DNA of 64,000 nucleotides. It comes from Polynucleobacter sp. MWH-UH24A (GTDB lineage Bacteria > Pseudomonadota > Gammaproteobacteria > Burkholderiales > Burkholderiaceae). This document shows, piece after piece, positions 46,104 through 54,408 of the stretch (the stretch's first letter is position 1; every line of letters starts with the position of its first letter). The notes beneath the pieces are model-generated. The model searched no databases. It was not told where the DNA came from and saw only the letters and a program-made list of their open reading frames with translations. The translations under genes were made by a program, and so were the position numbers. Location: positions 310,001-374,000 of the forward strand of contig NZ_CP061292.1 in the NCBI RefSeq assembly GCF_018687475.1. Direction: 5' to 3'.

Positions 46104-47119
46104 AAAGCCACCCCTTCCATTACTTTTTCCTCAAGGATTGGTTCATGCGGCATCAGCTCCTCGGGTAAATCCTTTACCACAAAGCGCCTACTACTCTGAA
46201 TTGGACTTTGGTAAGCCTTGATGAGTTCAGGATGCTCTAGACCCAAGCGTTTGGTATCAATCCGATAGGAAACTTTCGGAACTTTCCAAGTAATTATAGG
46301 TTTACCTAGGTAAGTAAGCACTTCGGCGTCCGACATGGTTTCCATGAGTTGCTGCTTAATGCTATTGATTTGCTCCTCCTCAGCATGGGTTTGGGACTCC
46401 AAGGCTTTTAGCTCTTGGATTAAGGCGATCGTCTGCGGGTTAGCTTCCATTGATTTACCCGAACAACTTCTTTGAAAGAGCGCTTGGCAATCGGCAATCG
46501 ATTGGGGTTTGGGTGGAATGTCTTTTTGAATATGCTCAGTCCAAAAGAGAGCAGCTTTCTCAAATAATAAGGACTCAAGCTCAACATCTCGAGTAATCGT
46601 ATAGATCCGCAAATCCGACCCTCCTAAAAGAACAGCGACATCGATCTCCGCTAGATTAGTAATCCCTAAGTACCATAAGCATTGACAGAGGTAGGGTAGG
46701 GGAATGGCGTCCGTCCCCGGTTCACCCCAATCACCCTGACTGTAGTGGTTAGCCGTTTTGCATTCCAAGAGCTTTTTCGCATTAAGACCTCCGTCAGAAT
46801 GAAAGAGGGGTAACTCTTTGTTCTCCAATACAAAGCGATCAATATGCCCCACGCAAAATGAGTAGTTGGGATGAACTAGACCTTGTGAATACTCAAGCAG
46901 ATTCTCACCCGTGAGGAACGTATATTCATCGGCAATAAAGGATTCGGCAAATGAACCAAAGCGCATGGCAAAACTATCTTTGGTATCCACGCGCTTACCC
47001 GTCTTCTCCAGCCACACGTCTATGGCCGAGCGGTACTTGGAGACTCCGAGAATCGCCCCAATATCGCTCCCACCTAGGAAAGCAGCGCGATTGTGTGTAA
47101 AATCTTGATTATTAAGCAT
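46100..47119 (-). CDS. YqaJ-type (RecE/lambda exonuclease-like) recombination nuclease
   Basis: 339 aa. GGSDIGAILGVSKYRSAIDVW is the YqaJ N-terminal motif, FCVGHIDRFV gives the metal-binding Asp, and LLECKTA the ExK of the PD-(D/E)XK nuclease core; PLPYLCQCLWYLGI continues it. It would resect double-strand ends 5' to 3' and pass single strands to RecT. The last 120 residues form a partly coiled-coil tail. Transcribed away from a small XRE regulator, with a palindrome between them. Confidence 0.87.
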   Translation of the reverse strand: MLNNQDFTHNRAAFLGGSDIGAILGVSKYRSAIDVWLEKTGKRVDTKDSFAMRFGSFAESFIADEYTFLTGENLLEYSQGLVHPNYSFCVGHIDRFVLENKELPLFHSDGGLNAKKLLECKTANHYSQGDWGEPGTDAIPLPYLCQCLWYLGITNLAEIDVAVLLGGSDLRIYTITRDVELESLLFEKAALFWTEHIQKDIPPKPQSIADCQALFQRSCSGKSMEANPQTIALIQELKALESQTHAEEEQINSIKQQLMETMSDAEVLTYLGKPIITWKVPKVSYRIDTKRLGLEHPELIKAYQSPIQSSRRFVVKDLPEELMPHEPILEEKVMEGVAL

Positions 47120-47140
47120 TTTTAAGTTCCTTTTTATAAA

Positions 47141-47166
47141 AAATTAGTTCTTTAATGAACTAATTT
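47141..47166. promoter_or_regulatory. palindromic operator between the recombinase operon and the XRE gene
   Basis: Perfect 10-bp inverted repeat AAATTAGTTC / GAACTAATTT around a 6-base spacer. It sits 22 bases upstream of the exonuclease start (minus strand) and 25 bases before the XRE start (plus strand). This is the position expected for a repressor site controlling both directions, most simply bound by the XRE protein itself (inference). Confidence 0.6.
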
Positions 47167-47190
47167 AATTCATTTTAGGATATATTTAGT

Positions 47191-47424
47191 TTGATTACAA
47201 GTGCTCAAATTAGAGGCGCTCGAGCTATGCTTGATTGGTCTCGCGATGATTTATCCAAAAAGTCTGGAGTTGGAATCTCAGCATTAATGCGCTTTGAAGC
47301 TTCGGAAGGAGTGCCCGCTGGAAAGATTCAGACGCTGCAGTCAGTTCAAAGCGCTTTTGAAGAAGCTGGAATTGAATTCATCGGCACCCCAGAGTCAGGG
47401 GCAGGAGTTCGGTGGCGACCCTAA
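47191..47424 (+). CDS. small XRE-family helix-turn-helix regulator
   Basis: 77 aa, TTG start at 47191 with AGGA 11 bases upstream. The helix-turn-helix is ITSAQIRGARAMLDWSRDDL followed by KSGVGISALMRFEAS; the tail FEEAGIEFIGTPESGAGVRW is typical of short stand-alone XRE proteins. Divergent from the RecET-type operon, which it probably represses through the palindrome at 47141-47166. Confidence 0.85.
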   Translation: MITSAQIRGARAMLDWSRDDLSKKSGVGISALMRFEASEGVPAGKIQTLQSVQSAFEEAGIEFIGTPESGAGVRWRP

Positions 47425-47466
47425 TCCATTGATTTCATTGATATAAAAATTTATCTGAAAATGAGA

Positions 47467-47508
47467 TTGATGATATCAATTTACATGCTATAATAAACTA
47501 AGTTTATT
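47467..47508 (+). promoter_or_regulatory. promoter and operator of the toxin-antitoxin operon
   Basis: A -35-like TTGATG (47467-47472) and a perfect TATAAT (47489-47494) with an upstream TG lie 16 bases apart. Directly overlapping the -10 is the inverted repeat AATAAAC-taa-GTTTATT (47492-47508), well placed for autorepression by the antitoxin, as is usual in this class. The antitoxin starts 46 bases after the -10. Confidence 0.6.
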
Positions 47509-47539
47509 AAACTAAGTCAAAATCGTAAGGCCACTAATA

Positions 47540-47788
47540 ATGCAAAAAATTAATATCCACGAAGCCAAAACCAAACTTTCTCGATTGGTCGAGGATGTGG
47601 TCGAAAAAGGCGACAGTTTCATTATTTCCAAGGCCGGTAAACCCATGGTTAAGGTGGTGCGGATTAATGCCCCAGCTGCTCAAAAAAATGAGCGCATGGG
47701 ATTTTTTAAAAACCAGATTGCTATCCCTGACGATTTTGATCGCATGGGCGAAGACAAAATTACTCAACTGTTTAGTGGGCGAGTATGA
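47540..47788 (+). CDS. Phd/YefM-family antitoxin
   Basis: 82 aa. The fold's N-terminal DNA-binding part is clear: INIHEAKTKLSRLVEDVVEKG, FIISKAGKPMVKVVRI. The C-terminal tail (about 48-82) would wrap the toxin. AAGG precedes the ATG by 11 bases. Its stop overlaps the toxin ATG by 4 bases (ATGA). Pairing a Phd/YefM antitoxin with a PIN toxin is a common VapBC-like arrangement. Confidence 0.9.
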   Translation: MQKINIHEAKTKLSRLVEDVVEKGDSFIISKAGKPMVKVVRINAPAAQKNERMGFFKNQIAIPDDFDRMGEDKITQLFSGRV

Positions 47789-48171
47789 AATACTTACTCG
47801 ACACCCATGTTCTCTTATGGGCAGCAGCTCACCCCGAAAAAATAAGCCCGTCGGTACGCGCACAATTGCAGGATCCTCAAAACCAGTTGTATTTTAGTGC
47901 AGCCAGTATTTGGGAGATTGCCATCAAGCAGGATTTAAACCGGGAGGATTTTAAGATTGACGTGATGCAGTTTCGCCAAGCCTTATTAGAAAACGAATAC
48001 GAGGAGCTACCGATTGGTAGCGATCATGCCGTGTTTACCCGCGCGTTAGCCAATCACCACAAAGATCCGTTTGATCGGATGTTAATTGCGCAAGCTTGGG
48101 TTGAGGATATCACTTTAATTACGGCCGATGAGCGGGTTGCGCAGTACATCGGCCCGATTCTGAAAATTTGA
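47785..48171 (+). CDS. PIN-domain ribonuclease toxin (VapC-like)
   Basis: 128 aa PIN domain. The acidic active site is complete: Asp6 in LLDTHVLLW, Glu44 in SIWEIAIK, Asp97 in DPFDRMLIAQA, and Asp115 in TADERV. Such toxins cut tRNA or rRNA when the antitoxin is lost. It is co-translated with the antitoxin. No sign of inactivation. Confidence 0.92.
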   Translation: MKYLLDTHVLLWAAAHPEKISPSVRAQLQDPQNQLYFSAASIWEIAIKQDLNREDFKIDVMQFRQALLENEYEELPIGSDHAVFTRALANHHKDPFDRMLIAQAWVEDITLITADERVAQYIGPILKI

Positions 48172-48194
48172 ATGATCAATAGGAGGTATTAGAG

Positions 48195-48641
48195 ATGGCT
48201 TTAGTCAACCCTAAAAATATTCGTCAGCAAGTGCGTGCCGATATCGCACAGGCTAAGTTTCCCTATGCAACACGAGCCCTGGCGGAGAGAACCATCGTTC
48301 GTTCGGTGCGTCAATGCCGGGTGTATCGGACCCGGTTAGGCGGGACTAAATTGCGTCCGGAGGATTTGACATCCAAACGAGGCAAAGGTAGGCCATCTGA
48401 GGCCATGTTGCGCGCCTTGCTGATTTCAGGTGTATTTCGGGCTTGGACGGCGGCTTTTCGTAAATATCCAACCATTAATAATAAAAATTACCCTTTGAGC
48501 CCCTTTGTGCGCTTCGCAACGGCAGTTTTGATGCGTGAAGGCATTGGCAAGATCGAGGATCATTTGGAGGAATTTCGCGCCTATCGCAAAAAATGCATGG
48601 TCGATTCTGGGTTTTCCGTGGTGCGCGGGGCGGTGATTTAA
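48195..48641 (+). CDS. uncharacterised small basic protein
   Basis: 148 aa, not recognised. Rich in Arg and Lys in the first 70 residues (VRQCRVYRTRLGGTKLRPED, SKRGKGRP), then an amphipathic helix-rich half containing AMLRALLISGVFRAWTAAF. A good GGAGG lies 10 bases before the ATG. It follows the PIN toxin by 23 bases but seems to be a separate unit. The basic character suggests nucleic-acid binding; this is a guess. Confidence 0.55.
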   Translation: MALVNPKNIRQQVRADIAQAKFPYATRALAERTIVRSVRQCRVYRTRLGGTKLRPEDLTSKRGKGRPSEAMLRALLISGVFRAWTAAFRKYPTINNKNYPLSPFVRFATAVLMREGIGKIEDHLEEFRAYRKKCMVDSGFSVVRGAVI

Positions 48642-48683
48642 CGGGGGGTATAAAACCGTTTACTCCAATCAGAATCGGTTGCA

Positions 48684-48704
48684 GAGTTTTCATGGTGAGA
48701 ACTC
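48684..48704. terminator. hairpin between two unassigned genes
   Basis: Nine-base stem (one G-T wobble) GAGTTTTCA / TGAGAACTC with a 3-base loop, followed by ACTTTTG. It lies 43 bases after the small basic gene and 20 bases before the next ATG. It could be a weak terminator or a leader structure affecting the downstream gene. Confidence 0.3.
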
Positions 48705-48724
48705 ACTTTTGATAGGAGTTTTAT

Positions 48725-49606
48725 ATGAGTACATTAATGAATCCCCAAACCGGTCCAAAAACGGAAGAGGGCAAACGAGTCTCAAGCAAAAATGCCCAAA
48801 AAGCAGCGATTTTTACTCAAGGCTATTTACCCAGCGAGGACATTTCTGCAAAGCAAGCGCAGTTTGAGGCCTTGGCAGAGCAATGGGGCGCTCAGGACCC
48901 ATCGCGTTTAATGTTCTTGCGAACCATTGAGCAAGCCTACTTGGGCATCGAGCGGCAAATGCTCGCTGAGCGCAATATCATCGAAGGCGCGATGCAATCC
49001 TTGGATATGGCCCAAGCCTTTGCAAAGGCAGCGGGTATGAACCCGCTTTTAGCGATGAATATGCCCAGCTGGTATTTTGCCGAAGATGCCGACGAAACCA
49101 AAGGGTTTGCAGTCCAGGTTCACATGGCGTATTGCGAACTCAAGCACCTGCAAAAGCATTTTTCGGATCAATTGGCCGCACAAATCGCTTCACAATATCC
49201 CCAAGCCTACGCCTACATTATGGAGGGTCAACGCCAAAATACCTCTTTTTTGGCAGTGTTGGGTCAGCGCTACCGACTCGCCACTCCGGGTTTGAATTTG
49301 GGTGCTGCTGTCTCCGAAATTGCGGAGAAGTATCGCGACCATTTGATTTGGGCGCAAGACCCCGAGCGCTATGAAATGATTATTGCCGGGTTACGAAGCG
49401 CTAAGGTCCGTGAACTAATTGATTGGGATAAGAGTAATCGCTATGCGGTGAGTCTACAAAATCGTCTTTTGAAGGGCTTTCAGGGCTTGGCGCTCATGGA
49501 TCAGCACGAGCAATTATCCAAAACGCTGACACTACCCCAAGTGACAAAATCGGCGCAGAATGTTCAAACAGTGATGGAGGGTGAGGGCGCCGCGGAATCA
49601 TCGTAA
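48725..49606 (+). CDS. uncharacterised protein with N-terminal GPKTEEGK motif
   Basis: 293 aa, function unknown. It opens with NPQTGPKTEEGKRVSSKNAQ, a short motif I associate with a scattered group of hypothetical proteins (often GPxTxEGKxxSxxNAxKHG), then an all-helical body. No membrane segments. Base composition and codon use match the right-hand core region more than the glycan island. GGAG lies 8 bases before the start. Confidence 0.6.
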   Translation: MSTLMNPQTGPKTEEGKRVSSKNAQKAAIFTQGYLPSEDISAKQAQFEALAEQWGAQDPSRLMFLRTIEQAYLGIERQMLAERNIIEGAMQSLDMAQAFAKAAGMNPLLAMNMPSWYFAEDADETKGFAVQVHMAYCELKHLQKHFSDQLAAQIASQYPQAYAYIMEGQRQNTSFLAVLGQRYRLATPGLNLGAAVSEIAEKYRDHLIWAQDPERYEMIIAGLRSAKVRELIDWDKSNRYAVSLQNRLLKGFQGLALMDQHEQLSKTLTLPQVTKSAQNVQTVMEGEGAAESS

Positions 49607-49630
49607 TGAATGATTCGGGTTGATGCGTGG

Positions 49631-49661
49631 ATAAGGCATTTTGCAAAACGAAATGCCTTGT
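49631..49661. terminator. strong hairpin after the unassigned gene
   Basis: Stem AAGGCATTT / AAATGCCTT (9 perfect pairs, extendable by a wobble and an A-T pair to 11) with a 9-base loop. There is no T-run, so if it terminates transcription it is not a standard intrinsic terminator. It starts 25 bases after the preceding stop codon. Confidence 0.4.
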
Positions 49662-49818
49662 CAATTGATCTGCGGTATAAGTTGCGATTGACCCAAAGTA
49701 CCGAGTGCGAATAACAGTCTCTAAATTTTTGTAAAATTCAAAAGTTCCTTAATTGCTTAAAGCTAATTAATATTAGCCTCTTTTCGCTTGAAATGAATGT
49801 TATTAATAATTGAATGAA

Positions 49819-50631
49819 ATGGCACCTTTAATAAAACTATCGACTCTATTTTTTCTTTGGGCCATTAGCGCGTCGATAGTGATGGCCCAAGCGCCTAAAG
49901 ATCTCAATACTAATTTTGAGTATGAGCTCAAGCTCAGTGTGGACGCGAGTAAGCGCGCCGCCTACCTCAAAAAAATGAACGAGCAACCGAGTCCCTATGA
50001 GAAGGTCTTCACCGTCCTCTCTGGCAGTGTGCAGGTAGCCAATATCGTTGATCAAGTGAAATTTACGGGCGGCACCTATCAAATTACCTCGGTGGGGAAT
50101 CTGATTGCGGGGATGTCGACTGCTCTGGGCGGCCAGCGCTTGGTACGCGAATCCCAGGGCAGCGTCAGTCCCTCGGGCCTCGTGTCCTTGGTATATCAGG
50201 AAAAGCGTGGCAATACGGATCTGCTGATTAGTCGCTATGAACCCCCTAAAAAAACCATTACCTTTTATAAGGGCTCGTTTCGCAGTCCCACCGGTAGCAC
50301 TCCTTTGGAAGGATCATTAATTGATTTAGTGAGTGTGGGCTATCAATTTATCGATCGAGCGCTACCGACGAAGCCCGTGACTTATCAGGTGAGTGATGCG
50401 CGCTCCGTGAAGCGCTACACCTTGGTGCCTGCCGAAGTGTGGGAGTTCCCGATCGATGGGAAAAAAATCAAGGCCCAACGCTTTTATAAAACCACCTCCA
50501 AAGACGATACGGCAACGTTTGAGATTTGGTTTTCGCAAGGGCGCAATCTGCCGATTCGTTCGGTGATTGGTTTGTCCGACCAATATGGCGCAACGATTCA
50601 GGTGGATCTCAAAAAAATACCAGCGCTCTAG
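49819..50631 (+). CDS. DUF3108-type exported protein
   Basis: 270 aa from the ATG at 49819 (TTG 9 bases upstream also in frame). N-terminal signal peptide: hydrophobic TLFFLWAISASIVMA with likely cleavage after VMA. The mature part is beta-rich (FEYELKLSV, YQITSVGNLIAGM, GLVSLVYQEKRG, FEIWFSQGRNLPIRSVI), the pattern of DUF3108 envelope proteins of betaproteobacteria. Function unknown; the fold suggests lipid or cell-envelope association. Confidence 0.7.
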   Translation: MAPLIKLSTLFFLWAISASIVMAQAPKDLNTNFEYELKLSVDASKRAAYLKKMNEQPSPYEKVFTVLSGSVQVANIVDQVKFTGGTYQITSVGNLIAGMSTALGGQRLVRESQGSVSPSGLVSLVYQEKRGNTDLLISRYEPPKKTITFYKGSFRSPTGSTPLEGSLIDLVSVGYQFIDRALPTKPVTYQVSDARSVKRYTLVPAEVWEFPIDGKKIKAQRFYKTTSKDDTATFEIWFSQGRNLPIRSVIGLSDQYGATIQVDLKKIPAL

Positions 50632-50662
50632 GTGAACTAGGATTAGTGAGAGTCAAGCGACC

Positions 50663-50896
50663 ATGGACCATCGAACCTTTCGAATCCTGATTGCCGTGCT
50701 ACTTATTGTTTTTGTGGTGGTAACGCTCACATTTCAGAGTATTTGTGCGCCTGACAAAAACCCGGTCTCGGCAGCGGTGAGTTCCTATGTGGACAAAACC
50801 TTTACCGAACCCGCACCCCAGCGGGTTGATCCCCTCAGTTACGATGGCGTGAAAAAAGTAGTTGTGCGCTGGGTATCCCAGTACTGTACGCGCTAA
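50663..50896 (+). CDS. small single-pass membrane protein
   Basis: 77 aa. One transmembrane segment at residues 8-26 (ILIAVLLIVFVVVTLTF), then a short polar domain ending in VRWVSQYCTR. No family recognised. It starts 31 bases after the DUF3108 gene on the same strand and may be co-transcribed. GC content is like that of the core genes. Confidence 0.6.
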   Translation: MDHRTFRILIAVLLIVFVVVTLTFQSICAPDKNPVSAAVSSYVDKTFTEPAPQRVDPLSYDGVKKVVVRWVSQYCTR

Positions 50897-50945
50897 GTCA
50901 TAATTCGTTCCAAACGAAATGGACATCGGACATACCTTTTGACGA

Positions 50946-51021
50946 TGGTGGGTCGGGCGAGACTCGAACTCGCGACCAACGGATTAAAAGTCCGCTGCTC
51001 TACCGACTGAGCTACCGACCC
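50946..51021 (-). tRNA. tRNA-Lys (anticodon UUU)
   Basis: Minus-strand cloverleaf of 76 bases including an encoded CCA. Acceptor GGGTCGG/CCGACCC, D-stem GCTC/GAGC, anticodon loop CTTTTAA with anticodon TTT, T-stem GCGAG/CTCGC with TTCGAGT loop. All stems close, with one G-T at the edge of the anticodon stem. Confidence 0.97.
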
Positions 51022-51039
51022 AGTGTGGTGTTGCTAGAT

Positions 51040-51069
51040 TCAATACTGAATAAGCAAGGAATTTGCCAA
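51040..51069 (-). promoter_or_regulatory. candidate tRNA-Lys promoter
   Basis: On the minus strand TTGGCA (51064-51069) and TATTGA (51040-51045) are 18 bases apart, placing transcription start just upstream of the tRNA. A better -10 (TATAAT with TG, 51122-51127) lies about 100 bases upstream but has no good -35. Either could serve. Confidence 0.35.
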
Positions 51070-51199
51070 ATGAGAACACTGCATGAAAACCGCTTTAATT
51101 CATTACTTTGGCAAAACCAAGATTATAGCAAGATGTGAAAAGGCTATCTGACCCTTTAATTCCGCCATGTAACTTACCTTCACCAATGCCCAGTTCTCC

Positions 51200-52594
51200 T
51201 TAGCCGCGCCTGGCCACCGGCGGGTTCTTGGCAAAGTAATCCTTGATCCCCGCCAAAATTGCCTCCGCAATCCGCTCCTGATAGTTCTCATCATTGAGCT
51301 TTTTTTCTTCTTGGGGATTGCTAATAAACGCGGTCTCGATCAGGATCGAGGGAATGTCGGGGGCTTTTAAGACCGCAAAGCCGGCTTGCTCGACTTGGTT
51401 CTTATGCAGTGGCGCAAAGTTACCAATATTGCGAAGCACCGAGTTGCCCACCTGCAAAGAATCGTTGATCTGCGCAGTGGTTGACATATCAAGGAGTAAA
51501 TGCGCGACTTGCTTATCTTTGGTTTTAATGTTGATGCCACCAATCAGATCCGAGGCATTTTCTTTATTCGCCATCCAGCGGGCAGCGGAGCTCGTCGCCC
51601 CTTGTTGCGAAAGGGCAAATACTGAGGCCCCCTTGGCATGCGGCTGAATAAACGCATCCGCATGAATGGAAATAAATAAATCAGCCTCCACTTGCCGTGC
51701 TTTAAAGACGCGGCGGTGCAGGGGCACAAAGTAATCACCATCGCGGGTTAAAAAGGGCCGCATCGAGTCTTCTTGATCGATTTTGTTCTTTAGGCGCTTG
51801 GCAATCGAAAGAACGATGTTTTTCTCGTGCGACCCTCGCACACCAATCGCCCCAGGATCTTCGCCCCCGTGACCGGGGTCAAGCGCCACGGTAATTAAGC
51901 GCTTAAATGGAATGCGCTGGGTGTTAGCAGTGGTGGCGCTGGGTGTGCTTTGTGGACTTTGTTGAGCGGTACTGGGACCACTCTTTTTACTGGGGGTAGC
52001 ATCTTTCTTGGCAAAGGCCGCAATCGGATCTTCTTCCGTAGCCATCCCTTTTGGATTTTTCGCCTGTTCTTCTGCCAGTAACTTCTCTTTTCTGGCCGAC
52101 TCTTTGACAAGTTGCATGAGCGGATCGGGCGGGTTGGTGGGGTAGAGATCAAAGATCAAGCGGTATTGATACTCGGCAATAGGTTCTAGGGTAAAGAGCT
52201 GGGGCTTGACTGCTTCTTTGAGATCAAATACGAGTCGTACCACGGTCGGTTGAAATTGCCCCACCCGAATTTGCGCCACATAGGGATCATTGGGTTTGAC
52301 CTTCGCGACTAAGTCTTTGAGGGTAGGATTGAGTTCTAAGCCATCAATGTCAACGACCAGTCGATCAGGACCTGTGAGTAGTTGATGAGAAATGGGCAGC
52401 GACTTATCCGACTCTAAAGTAATGCGCGTGTAGTCCTCCGAGGGCCAGATCCGCACCCCTAAGAGTTTGGCGCCACTATTCGCTTGGACCAGTTCACTCT
52501 CAGTCAGTAAGAGGTAAAGCGCACCCAGTGAGCCCATCGATTGCAGGCCTTGTGAGATGACCTGGCGACGTTTGGGGTTCATGGATTGATTCAT
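51200..52594 (-). CDS. amiC: N-acetylmuramoyl-L-alanine amidase with AMIN domain
   Basis: 464 aa periplasmic zinc amidase that splits peptidoglycan at the septum during daughter cell separation. The N-terminus PKRRQVISQGLQSMG followed by a hydrophobic stretch looks like a twin-arginine signal, as in E. coli AmiC. The AMIN domain (about 40-155) targets the septum; a Ser/Thr/Pro-rich linker follows; the Amidase_3 domain (about 230-455) has DPGHGGEDPGAIG, SHEKN, SIHADAF and ILIETAFISN with the zinc ligands. The start overlaps the tsaE stop by 4 bases. Confidence 0.93.
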   Translation of the reverse strand: MNQSMNPKRRQVISQGLQSMGSLGALYLLLTESELVQANSGAKLLGVRIWPSEDYTRITLESDKSLPISHQLLTGPDRLVVDIDGLELNPTLKDLVAKVKPNDPYVAQIRVGQFQPTVVRLVFDLKEAVKPQLFTLEPIAEYQYRLIFDLYPTNPPDPLMQLVKESARKEKLLAEEQAKNPKGMATEEDPIAAFAKKDATPSKKSGPSTAQQSPQSTPSATTANTQRIPFKRLITVALDPGHGGEDPGAIGVRGSHEKNIVLSIAKRLKNKIDQEDSMRPFLTRDGDYFVPLHRRVFKARQVEADLFISIHADAFIQPHAKGASVFALSQQGATSSAARWMANKENASDLIGGINIKTKDKQVAHLLLDMSTTAQINDSLQVGNSVLRNIGNFAPLHKNQVEQAGFAVLKAPDIPSILIETAFISNPQEEKKLNDENYQERIAEAILAGIKDYFAKNPPVARRG

Positions 52595-53136
52595 GAATCA
52601 GCGTTGAGCGATTGAAGGACGGCTTCACCCTTTGAGCTTTGTGCAGCAATCGCTACCGTTCTCGCCAGTTCCGATTCAGTCTCATGGGGATGAATCAGGG
52701 TGATCGCCAGATCCATGGTGGGAAGCGTGTGTTCGGCTTTCTCTGGCCACTCAATGATGCACAACGTCGGATACTCGGAATGCGTGAAGTGCTCTAAGAG
52801 ACCAGCGTCGACCCATTCGGCTGGGCTTTGCATGCGGTAGAGATCAAAGTGAAAGACGTGGAGTGCTTGATTGGGCAAATCCAAAATGTGCTCTTCACAC
52901 AGGCTATAGGTCGGACTTTTGACTTTCCCCCCATAGCCCATCGCTTGAAGGAGGTAACGGGTGGCGGTGGTTTTGCCCGCTCCCAGATCCCCATGAAGAC
53001 TCATAAAGAGTGATTGAGGTTTTTCAGAGGTAGAGGCATAAAACCCGAGGATTGCATTGGCGAGCATTTGTACTGCCTTTGCAGTAGTCTTCTCATCTTT
53101 ACAATGGATCGTATGGTTTATTGCCAAGCGCGTCAT
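52591..53136 (-). CDS. tsaE: tRNA threonylcarbamoyladenosine biosynthesis ATPase
   Basis: 181 aa P-loop ATPase, partner of TsaB-TsaD in making t6A37 in tRNAs reading ANN codons. Walker A GDLGAGKTT is near residue 50, followed by VKSPTYSLCEEH, and FHFDLYRM with the Asp of the family. CIIEWPEKAEH is the conserved C-terminal Trp-Pro motif. The tsaE-amiC coupling is common in proteobacteria. Divergent from queG with about 28 bases between starts. Confidence 0.93.
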   Translation of the reverse strand: MTRLAINHTIHCKDEKTTAKAVQMLANAILGFYASTSEKPQSLFMSLHGDLGAGKTTATRYLLQAMGYGGKVKSPTYSLCEEHILDLPNQALHVFHFDLYRMQSPAEWVDAGLLEHFTHSEYPTLCIIEWPEKAEHTLPTMDLAITLIHPHETESELARTVAIAAQSSKGEAVLQSLNADS

Positions 53137-53164
53137 GACCTCGTGCGTTCACTCTCATTTAGGG

Positions 53165-54391
53165 ATGGATTCTAAATTGCCCATGCATTCTCACGCATTT
53201 TCGCAAGAATTGCACACCCACTGGGGAGCGTTGCGCGCATGGCTCAATACCCGTGCCAAGGAGTTGGGCTTTTTGCAAGTGCGCATTACCGATACCGATG
53301 TCAGTCATGCCCACCCTCATTTAGTAGAGTGGTTAGAGGAGGGTCGTCATGGCCAGATGGCCTATATGGAGCGCCATAAGGATCTGCGTTCCGACCCCAG
53401 TCGCTTAGAGCCAGGCGCAATTCGTAGCATTTGCCTCACCATGCCGTATTTAAGTGAGCGAAGTAAGTTTCATGAGCAGCATGAGCCGCATGAGATAGGC
53501 GTGTCTTCAGTCGAGCAAATCCTTCAGTGTGAAGAGAAGCGTCTCTTGGAGAGTGATCAAGCGGTGATTTCACTCTATGCCAGAGGGCGGGACTATCACA
53601 AGGTGATTCGCTCGCGCTTACAAAGCTTAGCTATGGAGCTGGAAGAAAAACTACAAGCGGCGTTCAGTGGATTGAGTCATTCCTTGGAATACCGCGTCTT
53701 TACCGATTCTGCACCGCTCATGGAAGTGGAGTTGGCCCGCAAAGCTGGCTTGGGCTGGCGGGGCAAGCACACTTTGCTTTTGAACCGCGACTCCGGGTCG
53801 TTTTTCTTCTTAGGCGAAATCCTCGTCAATATCCCGCTGCCCATCGATGCGCCAGTGGAGGCGCATTGTGGCTCGTGCCAAGCGTGTATGGATATTTGCC
53901 CCACAAAGGCGATTGTTGCCCCCTATCAACTCGATGCGCGGCGTTGTATTTCGTATTTAACAATTGAGCATCACGACGCAATTCCAGTGGAGTTTCGTAG
54001 TGCCATAGGAAATCGCGTTTATGGCTGCGATGATTGCCAACTCGTATGCCCTTGGAATAAATACGCCCAGCTCTCGACCGTTCCAGACTTTGCAGAACGT
54101 CATCACTTGGGAAGCGCCTCATTACTGGAGCTCTGGAGCTGGAGCGAGGCGCAATTTATGGAGCGCCATGCGGGTAGCGCCATTTTGCGAATTGGCTATG
54201 AGCGCTGGCGACGCAACCTGGCGGTAGCTCTGGGTAACGCCTTGGCATCGAACCTCGATGATGAAGTAAAGAGAGAGATCATTTGTCACTTACAAGACGC
54301 GTTACCGAGCGCGAGTCCCTTGGTCGCCGAGCACATCACTTGGGCGCTGAGTCAAGATAGCTCACAAGGTACCGAACGGTTGGACCGCTAA
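53165..54391 (+). CDS. queG: epoxyqueuosine reductase
   Basis: About 408 aa from the ATG at 53165. Frames extend to 53057 but overlap tsaE antisense, and 53183 is an alternative start. It reduces epoxyqueuosine to queuosine in tRNA using cobalamin. Two [4Fe-4S] sites are visible: CGSCQACMDICPTKAI and YGCDDCQLVCPWNK. The N-terminal domain has RGRDYHKVIRSRL and DSAPLMEVELARKAGLGW, typical of QueG. The last about 60 residues are the helical repeat tail of the family. Confidence 0.92.
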   Translation: MDSKLPMHSHAFSQELHTHWGALRAWLNTRAKELGFLQVRITDTDVSHAHPHLVEWLEEGRHGQMAYMERHKDLRSDPSRLEPGAIRSICLTMPYLSERSKFHEQHEPHEIGVSSVEQILQCEEKRLLESDQAVISLYARGRDYHKVIRSRLQSLAMELEEKLQAAFSGLSHSLEYRVFTDSAPLMEVELARKAGLGWRGKHTLLLNRDSGSFFFLGEILVNIPLPIDAPVEAHCGSCQACMDICPTKAIVAPYQLDARRCISYLTIEHHDAIPVEFRSAIGNRVYGCDDCQLVCPWNKYAQLSTVPDFAERHHLGSASLLELWSWSEAQFMERHAGSAILRIGYERWRRNLAVALGNALASNLDDEVKREIICHLQDALPSASPLVAEHITWALSQDSSQGTERLDR

Positions 54392-54408
54392 AATAGCGTT
54401 GATTCATC

